Positions 1-7,575 of a DNA stretch of 64,000 bases are shown here, one piece after another. The translations under genes were made by a program, and so were the position numbers. The notes under the pieces were generated by a model, which was not told the DNA's origin, did not search any database, and was given only the letters and a program-made list of their open reading frames with translations. Source of the DNA: Planctomycetota bacterium (GTDB lineage: Bacteria > Planctomycetota > Phycisphaerae > Sedimentisphaerales > Anaerohalosphaeraceae); assembly GCA_029552545.1 (NCBI GenBank), contig JAKPDO010000006.1, positions 1 through 64,000 on the forward strand, read 5' to 3'. Every line of letters starts with the position of its first letter. Within the stretch, counting starts at the first letter, position 1.

Positions 1-1
1 T

Positions 2-589
2 CGGATTCAAAAACAGATTGAACTGATTGAAAGCGACCCGAAAATCGATGTCGTCGGGACCGGAATGTGTTTTCTGGGTGAACAGGACCAGATTCTCGGT
101 TTCAGCAGGGCGATTCAGGGGCATTCAAACATCTGTGCCCATCCGACCCGAACATTTCACATTGCCCACGGAACCATTCTCGGCAAAAGAACCTGGTTCC
201 AAAGGTTTCGCTACGATGAACGCCTGCCGATGGCTGTTGATTTTAATCTCTTTTTGCGAGCCCATCGCGAAAGCATTTATGAAAATGTTCCCGATCCGCT
301 TTACTATTACCGCTTTCATATGAATTTTAATCTCCGAAAGCAGTATATCGCTCGGCGAGCCAGTGCTGCTTTTTTACGGGATTATTATTGGAAACAACGG
401 CAATACAGCCAAGCCGTTTCGGCTGCCCTGGCGCAGTATGTAAAGTTGGGGATAACAGCCGGAATGTTTTCTTTGGGATTGCGACGGGTTTTGATGAAAC
501 AGCGGTTTGGACAGATGAGTGAACAGGAACGGGAGTATTTTCTGGACGAAATATGTCGTATTAAAAATTATTCGCTGCCTGGTTTTTAG
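2..589 (+). CDS. Glycosyltransferase family 2, C-terminal part (5' truncated by window edge)
   Basis: The reading frame is open from the first bases of the window, so this is the C-terminal ~195 residues of a longer protein. It reads through IESDPKIDVVGTGM and YDERLPMAVDFNLFLR, which match the late part of a GT-A (GT2) catalytic domain, where a conserved D follows the acceptor-side loop. The nucleotide-sugar-binding DxD half lies outside the window. The C-terminal ~90 residues are basic and helical, as in many polysaccharide-assembly GT2 enzymes. It ends 12 bases before an acyltransferase gene and heads a run of surface-polysaccharide genes, so a role in building an exopolysaccharide or O-antigen repeat unit is inferred. 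Donor and acceptor cannot be read from the sequence. Confidence 0.7.
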   Translation, partial: RIQKQIELIESDPKIDVVGTGMCFLGEQDQILGFSRAIQGHSNICAHPTRTFHIAHGTILGKRTWFQRFRYDERLPMAVDFNLFLRAHRESIYENVPDPLYYYRFHMNFNLRKQYIARRASAAFLRDYYWKQRQYSQAVSAALAQYVKLGITAGMFSLGLRRVLMKQRFGQMSEQEREYFLDEICRIKNYSLPGF

Positions 590-601
590 TGGGGGAATCT
601 T

Positions 602-1186
602 ATGTTTAAAAGAATTGTTTTTCATCTTTTTTATCAGTTTCGCCGTTCACTTCCGATTTGGCTGGTTCAGCTGCTGACGGACTGGCTGCCGGACAACCGA
701 ATTACGATCCGTCTGCGAGGAGCGATGCTGCGTCCGTTTCTGGGCCGATGCGGCCGGGGTCTTCTTGTAGCCCGCCGTGTGACCTTTCTCAATCCGCACG
801 GTATTCGCATCGGCCGAGATGTCTATCTGGCGACCGGCTGCTGGATTGACGGCATCGGCGGCTTAACCATCGAAGATGAGGTGAAACTCAGTCCCTACGT
901 GGTGATTACAACCAGCTCTCACTGTTTTAAGGACAATTCCGTCTGCGGCGGCGGTTCCCACACCGCCCCCGTGCGAATCGGCCGGGGTTCCTGGCTGGCC
1001 TCTCACGTGGTTGTAGTTACCGGCGTGTCCGTCGGCTCCGGGGTGATTGTCGGGGCCAACGCCGTAGTAACCAGAGATATTCCGAACAATGTTTTTGCCG
1101 CCGGCGTTCCGGCTCGCGTCATCGGTCCTCGGGTTGACCAGACACCCAACATTTTTTCGCGAGAAGATATCCTGAAGGGACAATAA
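602..1186 (+). CDS. Left-handed beta-helix (hexapeptide) acyltransferase, WcaF/maltose-acetyltransferase-like
   Basis: This 194-residue protein has the repeating I-G-x-x-x hexapeptide pattern of LbH acyltransferases (for example IGRDVYLATG, IGRGSWLASHVVV, VGSGVIVGANAVV) and ends in the classical FAAGVPARVIG motif of acetyl-CoA-dependent sugar O-acetyltransferases. The SSHCF histidine in the middle is the likely catalytic base of the family. The N-terminal ~60 residues are hydrophobic and basic. It sits between a GT2 and two GT4 genes, with only 3 bases to the next start, so it most likely O-acetylates a sugar of the polysaccharide assembled by these glycosyltransferases. The substrate is inferred from context only. 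Confidence 0.85.
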   Translation: MFKRIVFHLFYQFRRSLPIWLVQLLTDWLPDNRITIRLRGAMLRPFLGRCGRGLLVARRVTFLNPHGIRIGRDVYLATGCWIDGIGGLTIEDEVKLSPYVVITTSSHCFKDNSVCGGGSHTAPVRIGRGSWLASHVVVVTGVSVGSGVIVGANAVVTRDIPNNVFAAGVPARVIGPRVDQTPNIFSREDILKGQ

Positions 1187-1189
1187 GCG

Positions 1190-2365
1190 GTGAACCAATC
1201 TCCAAAACCGGCTCTATGCATCCTGACCACGGTTTCGGAGTCGATTCGTTTCTTTTACAAAGGGCAGATTGATGCCCTTCTGAAAGCCGGCTTTGATGTC
1301 ACGGTTATCTGCTCCTATGATGAAACCCTTCCAACTGAATTGCCGTCGAATGTTCGGTATCTTCCGGCCGAGTTTTCACGATTGATTACGCCCTGGAAGG
1401 ACCTTCGGGCCTTATGGCGGCTGGTCAGGATTTTTCGAACCCATCGGTTTGCCATTGTCCAATACAGCACTCCCAAGGCCTCACTGCTTGGGTCCATTGC
1501 GTCTTTCCTGACGGGTGTGCCTTGCCGGCTTTATCTGCTCTGGGGGCTTTATTATATGGGCCAGACCGGCGCCCGCCGGCTTCTGTTGAAAACTTTTGAA
1601 AAATTAATCTGTGCCCTCAGTCATCAGGTCCTGCCGATTTCTCACGAAATGGTTGGTTTTCTGGAGCGGGAGCGGATTACCCGCCGTCAGAAGTGCGTTG
1701 TTATTTTAAACGGCAGCGCCTGCGGCGTTGATTTAGCGCGTTTTTGTCCGGATTCGGTCAAAACGTACCGTAAGCAGATTCGAGAACGCTACCAAATACC
1801 CGAGGAGGCTGTCGTCATCGGGACGGTTGCTCGGTTAACCGGAGATAAAGGGATTCACGAGCTGCTGGCGGCTTTTGAGCAGCTCCACCGCGAAAACCCT
1901 TCCGTTTATCTGCTTCTGGTCGGCCAACAGGAGGAAAAAGACAGATTGCGTCCGGAAGCTGAAGAGCTCATTCGTTCTCATCCGGCAATCCGCTGCACCG
2001 GTTGGCAGCAGGACCCTGTTCCCTTTTATGCGGCGATGGACATTTTCTGTCTGCCGACCTATCGGGAAGGATTCGGGGAGGTCAATCTCGAAGCCCAGGC
2101 CATGGCCCTGCCGGTGGTTTCCACGGACGTCATCGGCCCGCGTGAGTCCATTCAGAGCGGCACGACAGGGTTTTTGGTGCCGCCTAAGGAAGTTCCCGCC
2201 TTGAAAGAGGCCCTGACAAGACTGGTTCAGGATGCCTCCCTTCGCAGCCGGATGGGACAGGCCGGACGCCGACGGGTCGAGCAGATGTTCGACCGCAAAC
2301 AGTGGATTGAGGAAATGGTCCGTCATCGCCTGGCTTGTCTGAACCAGATAAACCTTCCTCGCTAA
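1190..2365 (+). CDS. GT4-family glycosyltransferase (GT-B fold)
   Basis: The protein has 391 residues and a GTG start 3 bases after the upstream stop. The N-terminal Rossmann half begins with a strand and a loop (ILTTVSESIRFFYKGQIDAL) typical of WcaL/WbnK-type enzymes. The C-terminal half has VIGTVARLTGDKGIHELLAAF and the nucleotide-sugar-binding EX7E-type motif REGFGEVNLEAQAMALPVVS. It is probably cytoplasmic and peripheral to the membrane, adding a hexose to a lipid-linked oligosaccharide. It is a paralogue-like neighbour of the next gene (shared HTPKA/STPKASLLGS, GSACGVD and EGFG motifs), suggesting local duplication and divergence. Confidence 0.87.
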   Translation: MNQSPKPALCILTTVSESIRFFYKGQIDALLKAGFDVTVICSYDETLPTELPSNVRYLPAEFSRLITPWKDLRALWRLVRIFRTHRFAIVQYSTPKASLLGSIASFLTGVPCRLYLLWGLYYMGQTGARRLLLKTFEKLICALSHQVLPISHEMVGFLERERITRRQKCVVILNGSACGVDLARFCPDSVKTYRKQIRERYQIPEEAVVIGTVARLTGDKGIHELLAAFEQLHRENPSVYLLLVGQQEEKDRLRPEAEELIRSHPAIRCTGWQQDPVPFYAAMDIFCLPTYREGFGEVNLEAQAMALPVVSTDVIGPRESIQSGTTGFLVPPKEVPALKEALTRLVQDASLRSRMGQAGRRRVEQMFDRKQWIEEMVRHRLACLNQINLPR

Positions 2366-2366
2366 A

Positions 2367-3539
2367 ATGTTGGAAAAGACAAAAATTGCTTTTGTTTCCA
2401 CAATCCCGAATACCCTTTTCTTCTATATTGAGCTGCTCAAAGCTCTTCAAAACGCAGGGGCTCGGTTGACACTGATCACGTCGGAAAATCCGTTTTTGGA
2501 AAAATTGACTGCGCAGCTGGATTGTCAGGCCGAGCGTGTGCCGTTCTCGCGTTCTCTTTCCCCGTTTCGAGATTGGCAGACCTTATGCAGACTTACAAAG
2601 CTCTTTCGGACAAATCGTTTTGATTTGGTTCATGCTCATACGCCCAAGGCCGGTTTTCTGTCAATGAAAGCTTCTGCGGCAGCGTCCGTGCCGGTGCGCC
2701 TTTATACCATTCACGGTCTGGTGGGTGATACGGCCTCCTTCTGGAAAAGGCAGATTTTTTCTTTTTGCGAAAAACGGGCCTGCCGGTACGCACATCAGGT
2801 CCTGGCCGTCAGCCCCAGTCTCCGGCGGCAGCTTGTAGAAGAAGGCCTTTGTCCGGCGGGGAAGGTATCGGTCCTTCGGGACGGCAGCGCATGCGGAATC
2901 GATGTGGATGGCCTTTATGTCCCGACCGAAGCAGTTCGGCAGGAAGCACGGCGGATTCGAGAGCATTTTCAAATCCCGGCCGAGGCGGTTGTTCTCGGTT
3001 TTGTCGGACGACTCACCCCTGAAAAAGGCATTCCAATGCTGCTGGATGTCTTTGGGAAATTGGCCCGGAACAATCCGCTGCTTCATCTGCTGATGGTCGG
3101 CAGAATGGATGAAGTCCGTGAAAAACTGGATGCCCGCTCCTTGTCGCTGATTCGCGAACACCCGCGGATTCACTGGGCGGGTCATATTCCCTTTCCCGCG
3201 GCGTATTATGCAGCAATGGATATTTTTGTGATGCCGTCCCGACGCGAAGGGTTTGGAATGTGCAACATCGAGGCAGCGGCGATGGGAGTGCCGGTTGCTG
3301 CTTCCCGCATTACAGGATGTGTGGATTCCGTTCGTGAGAATGTGACGGGTCTGCTTTTTCAAAGAGATGACCCCCAGGATTTGGCCCGATGTCTGATGCG
3401 GCTGATTGATGACCCTCAGCTGCGGAGAAAGATGGGTCAGGAAGGCACCCGCTGGGTGCGGGAACGTTTTTCCTCCCGCCTGCTTGTGCAGGAGCATCTC
3501 CATTTGTACGAATGTCTGCTTGCTCAAAGAGGGAGTTAA
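2367..3539 (+). CDS. GT4-family glycosyltransferase (second copy)
   Basis: This 390-residue protein starts one base after the preceding stop. Features are VHAHTPKAGFLSMKAS in the acceptor half, VVLGFVGRLTPEKGIPMLLDVF at the domain junction, and REGFGMCNIEAAAMGVPVAAS with the EX7E pair. All are hallmarks of retaining GT-B enzymes of family GT4. Its similarity in layout to the previous gene suggests two successive sugar additions in one pathway. The exact donor is unknown. Three bases separate it from the next gene, so co-transcription is expected. Confidence 0.87.
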   Translation: MLEKTKIAFVSTIPNTLFFYIELLKALQNAGARLTLITSENPFLEKLTAQLDCQAERVPFSRSLSPFRDWQTLCRLTKLFRTNRFDLVHAHTPKAGFLSMKASAAASVPVRLYTIHGLVGDTASFWKRQIFSFCEKRACRYAHQVLAVSPSLRRQLVEEGLCPAGKVSVLRDGSACGIDVDGLYVPTEAVRQEARRIREHFQIPAEAVVLGFVGRLTPEKGIPMLLDVFGKLARNNPLLHLLMVGRMDEVREKLDARSLSLIREHPRIHWAGHIPFPAAYYAAMDIFVMPSRREGFGMCNIEAAAMGVPVAASRITGCVDSVRENVTGLLFQRDDPQDLARCLMRLIDDPQLRRKMGQEGTRWVRERFSSRLLVQEHLHLYECLLAQRGS

Positions 3540-3542
3540 AGA

Positions 3543-4565
3543 ATGGCTTTTCTGAAAAACAAGATTTTTCATGTGCTGGCCGTTATTGTGCTGGTTCAAG
3601 TTCTGATTCTGTATCTGAATTATCGTCGGCAGGATCGGATTGTCCTGAAGATTCCCAACAACCAGGGCATTGAGGAGCTGTGGACGCGGGACAGTCATTT
3701 GATTGCCGCAGAAATGGGCCGCGGATTTCACATTTTCGACTGGTCCAATCTTCCGGCGGCCCGCCGCGATTTGCCGGCGGCCTTTTATCCGTTTATTCTC
3801 CTGCCGGATGAACGGATTCTCTCCGTCAAGGACAAGCGCGGTCTGGTGCTGGAGAACTCGCCCGGCCGTTCGCTCTGGCTTCCCCTGTCCGGACAGCCCG
3901 CCGAGGTGCTTTTGGTTTCGGATTCCGCCTGTTCGACCATCATACTGGCCTGCCAATATCTCAATGACCGGAGCAGCGAATATCGCTTCCAAAAAGTCGA
4001 TTTGCAGCAGGAAATCCTCCTGAATCTGGCGGAGCTTCAGGGCGGGCGTGATTTTCTGATTCGGCGGCTTTGTGTGTCCGATGCCCAGGACAAGCTGATT
4101 CTGGCCGGCACCAAAGACAGCAAGGCCTATTTGGCCCTGCTCGATATCCCCGGCGGCCGAGTGGTTTGGGAAAAAATCTATCCGGAGGAGATGGAATTTT
4201 ATTCCGTCTGTTTTCTGGACAATCCACCGCTGATTTTTGCGGGTTCGCGAGATGGAGCAGTCTGCCGGATTGACGCCACTGACGGGCAGCTCCTCAAGAC
4301 TCTCCCGCTGGTTCCTCTGCAGACGGGACAAACCAAACTGCGGACGATTCAGCGGGTGGTGCTCAGCCCCGACCGGAAAACTTTGGCGGCCTCGTGCGAC
4401 CCGTCGTTTTATCTGATTGATGTCCAGACATGGCAGCTGCAGAGGAAAGCGGGAGTCTCCCATAAAATTATCAGCGGGGTGGCTTTTTCGCCGGACGGAC
4501 GGTATCTCGCCACATCGGATATCCGCGGCAGCGGCATTATTGAGATATTTGATTTATCGAAATAA
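3543..4565 (+). CDS. Membrane-anchored WD40/beta-propeller-like protein, function unknown
   Basis: The 340-residue protein has a single hydrophobic segment at residues ~8-26 (VLAVIVLVQVLILYL) and then a soluble domain built of repeated blades. Late blades contain VVLSPDRKTLAASCDPS and VAFSPDGRYLATSDIRG, the FSPDGxxLA signature of WD40-like propellers; earlier blades are degenerate. It is likely exported, with the propeller outside the cytoplasmic membrane. Its position 3 bases after a glycosyltransferase suggests a scaffold or sensor role in the polysaccharide machinery. That is inference; no catalytic motif is visible. Confidence 0.65.
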   Translation: MAFLKNKIFHVLAVIVLVQVLILYLNYRRQDRIVLKIPNNQGIEELWTRDSHLIAAEMGRGFHIFDWSNLPAARRDLPAAFYPFILLPDERILSVKDKRGLVLENSPGRSLWLPLSGQPAEVLLVSDSACSTIILACQYLNDRSSEYRFQKVDLQQEILLNLAELQGGRDFLIRRLCVSDAQDKLILAGTKDSKAYLALLDIPGGRVVWEKIYPEEMEFYSVCFLDNPPLIFAGSRDGAVCRIDATDGQLLKTLPLVPLQTGQTKLRTIQRVVLSPDRKTLAASCDPSFYLIDVQTWQLQRKAGVSHKIISGVAFSPDGRYLATSDIRGSGIIEIFDLSK

Positions 4566-4593
4566 CAGCAGAGACTTTTTTTAGGGAACAAAC

Positions 4594-5883
4594 GTGGAAC
4601 GAACGATTCAGACAGTCGCAGTGCTCGGAGCCAGCGGTACCGTCGGGTCGCTGACGGGCGGACTACTGGCCCAAAACGGTTTGCGGGTGTATTTTCTGAG
4701 CCGCACGCGAGAGGGCTCACAAAAAGGGCTCGAAAAGGCGATTGCTCAGGCCCGCTCGGAAGTCATCGCAGACAATATCATCTGCGGGGATTATGATTCG
4801 ATGCTTTCGGAAGCCGTCCCCAAAGCGGACTGGATTTTGGAGTGTGTGGCGGAGGACCTGTCCGTCAAGCAGGCGATGTATGAGCGGCTGGAACCGCTGC
4901 GCCGGCCGGGCACGATTGTCAGCTCCGTCACCAGCAGTCTGGTACTCGAGGACCTGCCGAAGGGCCGCTCGGAGGATTTTCAAAAGCATTTTCTCTCGAC
5001 CCACTTCTACAATCCGCCGGGCAAAATGTCCGCCTGTGAAATCTGCGGCCAATCGAAGACCGACCCGGCTCTGGTGGAGTTTATGGCGGACTTTCTGCAT
5101 CGCCGGCTGCGGCGTGCGGTGATTCCCGTCCGCCCGACCGCCGGGTTTGCCGGCAACCGCATCGCCTTTCTGCTGTTTGCCCGGATTACGGAGCTGGCTG
5201 CCGAATACGGGGTGGAGATGATGGATTATCTGATCGGTCCTTACACCGGCCGGGTGATGGCTCCGCTGGCGACGATAGACCTGGTCGGCCTGGATATTCA
5301 TAAGGCCATTATCCAGAGTCTCCAGACCCATACTTGCGATGCCCTGCATTCCAAACTGGTGCTTCCGGACTATCTGGAGAAAATGATTGGGCAGGGGCAT
5401 TTGGGCCGAAAGACGCGGGACAAGGGCGGTTTTTACAAGCGCCTCGAGAGCGGCCAATACGAGTATATCGATCCGAAAAGTCTGACCTATATCCCGGCTT
5501 TCCAGCCGCACGTCCGTTTTGTTGAAGAGGCCAAGCAGCTGATTCATATCGGACGCTATCGGGATGCCTTTGAGCATATTCGGGAGGCCAAAGGGACTGA
5601 AGCGGGGCTCGTTCAGGAGATTCTGGCGACCTATATTGCCTATTCCTATATGCTCGTCGGGGAGGTTACGGAGCAGAAATACGGCATCGAGGGCATCGAC
5701 CGTGTGATGATGACCGGCTTTAACTGGGCCTCTCCGAGTCTGCTGGTTTATATGCTCGGCGGCAAAGAGAAAACCGCCGAGCTGCTGGCCTCCAAAGGTC
5801 TGCCGGTGCCCGCTTCGCTGCTGGAGGATACTGTTTGGGAACGCTATCCGTTTAATGCAGGGCGGTATTTTCCTGCCAAGTAA
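4594..5883 (+). CDS. 3-hydroxyacyl-CoA dehydrogenase-family protein
   Basis: The 429-residue protein has a GTG start preceded by an AGGGA ribosome-binding site. The N-terminal Rossmann domain carries VAVLGASGTVGSLTGG, a variant of the usual GxGxMG dinucleotide motif. The catalytic-histidine region THFYNPPGKM and the following domain with TAGFAGNRI match FadB/HBD-type enzymes, which oxidise 3-hydroxyacyl-CoA with NAD. The C-terminal ~110 residues (from AFQPHVRF) are beyond the usual ~290-residue core and are unassigned. The thiolase gene 440 bases downstream suggests a shared pathway interrupted by a small insertion. A chain-modifying or degradative role in the envelope-polysaccharide region is unproven. 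Confidence 0.8.
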   Translation: MERTIQTVAVLGASGTVGSLTGGLLAQNGLRVYFLSRTREGSQKGLEKAIAQARSEVIADNIICGDYDSMLSEAVPKADWILECVAEDLSVKQAMYERLEPLRRPGTIVSSVTSSLVLEDLPKGRSEDFQKHFLSTHFYNPPGKMSACEICGQSKTDPALVEFMADFLHRRLRRAVIPVRPTAGFAGNRIAFLLFARITELAAEYGVEMMDYLIGPYTGRVMAPLATIDLVGLDIHKAIIQSLQTHTCDALHSKLVLPDYLEKMIGQGHLGRKTRDKGGFYKRLESGQYEYIDPKSLTYIPAFQPHVRFVEEAKQLIHIGRYRDAFEHIREAKGTEAGLVQEILATYIAYSYMLVGEVTEQKYGIEGIDRVMMTGFNWASPSLLVYMLGGKEKTAELLASKGLPVPASLLEDTVWERYPFNAGRYFPAK

Positions 5884-5887
5884 TCAA

Positions 5888-6305
5888 CAATGAAGAATGG
5901 AGAATGAAGAATTACGAAAAATGCTGAGAATATTCGAGACCGCAGCTTCGATTTTTCCTGTCGGATTGTGCGTTTGTGCCGGTATTTGATGAAACAGGAC
6001 CGAATGAACGGTCTTTTGTCGGGACAGCTCGTTCGAGCCGGAACTTCGATCGGAGCCAATCTGGAAGAGGCTCAGGCAGCCCAAAGCCGAGCAGATTTTA
6101 TTGCGAAATGTCAGATAGCACTCAAAGAGGCGAGAGAAACAAATTATTGGCTCCGACTGTTTCAATCAACCGGGCTGGTTTCTGAGGACAAGATAGGAAA
6201 TCTGCTGAAGGAATCTCATGAAATCATTTCTATTTTGACTACGATTGTGAAAAATTCAAAACGTGCGAAAGGTTGATTTCTTCATTCTTCATTCGTAATT
6301 CTTAC
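5888..6305 (+). mobile_element. Four-helix-bundle (IVS/S23-type) insertion element with inverted-repeat ends
   Basis: A four-helix-bundle gene is bounded by an exact 12-base inverted repeat: AAGAATTACGAA at 5907-5918 and its complement at 6292-6303. Both ends also carry GAAGAATG-type tracts. The element sits between a 3-hydroxyacyl-CoA dehydrogenase and a thiolase gene whose products would be natural partners, so it reads as an insertion into a pre-existing operon. Members of this protein family were first described inside 23S rRNA intervening sequences, and related Avd proteins occur in diversity-generating retroelements. No reverse transcriptase or transposase is present here, so any mobility would need help in trans. 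Confidence 0.5.
5968..6276 (+). CDS. Four helix bundle protein (S23/IVS family), N-terminus frameshifted
   Basis: The sequence LVRAGTSIGANLEEAQAAQS, followed by DFIAKCQIALKEARETNYWL, is the signature of the TIGR02436 four-helix-bundle family (~120 residues). The first ATG in frame is at 5968, but family members extend further upstream. The missing N-terminus is present: this frame reads NAENIRDRSFDF before 5968, while the expected start (ATG at 5897, MENEELRK) lies in another frame. The two are separated by one base missing from the A-tract at 5917-5921. The gene is therefore either shortened, expressed from GTG 5947 or TTG 5953, dependent on frameshifting, or decayed. Confidence 0.75.
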   Translation: MRLCRYLMKQDRMNGLLSGQLVRAGTSIGANLEEAQAAQSRADFIAKCQIALKEARETNYWLRLFQSTGLVSEDKIGNLLKESHEIISILTTIVKNSKRAKG

Positions 6306-6321
6306 TTAAGGATTGGATCAC

Positions 6322-7554
6322 ATGAGCCGAGAAAACGTTTACCTTTTAGGCGGTTATCAGACCGATTTTGCCCGCAACTGGGCACGGGAAAACAAGCACA
6401 TCAGCGCGATGATGCGGGAGGCCTACGAGGGCTCGCTGGCCGTGACCCGCATAGAGCCGCGGGACATTCAGGCGGCCTTTATCGGCAACTTCGCCGCCGA
6501 ATTGTACTGTATGCAGGGGCATTTAGGGGCCTTTTTTGTCGATTTTGACCCGGCCTTTCGCGGTCTGCCGACCTGCCGGTTTGAAGGGGCCTGTGCCTCC
6601 AGTGCCCTGGCGGCCCTGTCGGCGATGGCTCATATCCAGGCGGGCCTGTATGACTGCATCGCCGTCGTCGGAGTCGAGCAGATGAAGACCGTCTCGCCGG
6701 CCAAGGGCGGCGACTATCTGGGGACGGCGGCCTGGTACGAGCGGGAATCGGCCGGCATTGAGTTTCCCTTCCCCAAACTGTTCGGCAAACTCGGCGATGT
6801 GTATGAGGCCCGCTACGGTCTGGACAATCGGCATCTGGCCCGGATTGCGGCGATTAATTATGCCAACGCCAAGCTCAATCCGAACGCCCAGACCCGCGAT
6901 TGGTTTATGGATTATAACCATGCCTGCCGAACGGGACAGTATAATACCGCCATCGTCGGACGCATCAAAGTAACGGACTGCTCGCAGGTGACCGACGGGG
7001 CTGTCTGCATCTATCTGGCCTCGGAGCGTTTTGCCGCTGAATATGCCCGCCGGCTGGGGCAGACACCGGCGGCGCTGCCGCGGATTTTGGGCTGGGGCCA
7101 TACGACAGCCCCGATGGAGTTTGTGACCAAAGTCGCCGAGTCTGAAGGGCAGCCCTATGTCCTGCCCTGGACCCGCAAGGCGATTACCGATGCCTACCGG
7201 CGGGCCGGACTGAAGGACTGCTGGGATTTGGATGCCATTGAGACGCACGACTGCTTTACGACGTCCGAGTACATGGCGATTGACCACTTTGGGCTGACGG
7301 AGCCGGGGCAGTCGTGGAAGGCGATTGAGGAGGGGGTCATTGAGATGGGCGGACGGCTGCCGATTAATCCGTCCGGCGGGCTCATCGGCTGCGGCCATCC
7401 CGTCGGGGCCACCGGTGCCCGCCAGCTGCTGGATGCTTATAAGCAGGTGACTGAGACCGCCGGCGACTATCAGGTGCCCGGCGCCCGCCGGGTCGCCACG
7501 CTTAATATCGGCGGCTCGGCGACGACCAACGTTGTGTTTATCGTCGGACGATAA
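6322..7554 (+). CDS. Thiolase-family acetyl-CoA acyltransferase
   Basis: The protein is about 410 residues. The start is chosen at ATG 6322 because AAGGA at 6308-6312 is well spaced for it; TTG at 6313 is too close. The nucleophilic cysteine lies in FEGACASSALAALSAM. The catalytic histidine and second cysteine lie in NPSGGLIGCGHPVGATG near the C-terminus, and ETHDCFT matches the SCP2-thiolase-like branch. All catalytic positions are intact. Together with the upstream 3-hydroxyacyl-CoA dehydrogenase it could perform two steps of beta-oxidation or its reverse. Placement inside a polysaccharide gene run is unusual. The acyl chain length cannot be predicted. Confidence 0.87.
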   Translation: MSRENVYLLGGYQTDFARNWARENKHISAMMREAYEGSLAVTRIEPRDIQAAFIGNFAAELYCMQGHLGAFFVDFDPAFRGLPTCRFEGACASSALAALSAMAHIQAGLYDCIAVVGVEQMKTVSPAKGGDYLGTAAWYERESAGIEFPFPKLFGKLGDVYEARYGLDNRHLARIAAINYANAKLNPNAQTRDWFMDYNHACRTGQYNTAIVGRIKVTDCSQVTDGAVCIYLASERFAAEYARRLGQTPAALPRILGWGHTTAPMEFVTKVAESEGQPYVLPWTRKAITDAYRRAGLKDCWDLDAIETHDCFTTSEYMAIDHFGLTEPGQSWKAIEEGVIEMGGRLPINPSGGLIGCGHPVGATGARQLLDAYKQVTETAGDYQVPGARRVATLNIGGSATTNVVFIVGR

Positions 7555-7575
7555 CTTTTTTCAGATTCCTTCTCT

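Noticed and set aside
2661-4463. 600-codon minus-strand frame across the second GT4 and the propeller gene
   Set aside because: It spans two well-supported + strand genes and shows no family motifs.
5888-6305. Considered as part of a diversity-generating retroelement because of the Avd-like four-helix bundle
   Set aside because: No reverse transcriptase, template repeat or variable repeat is present in the window.
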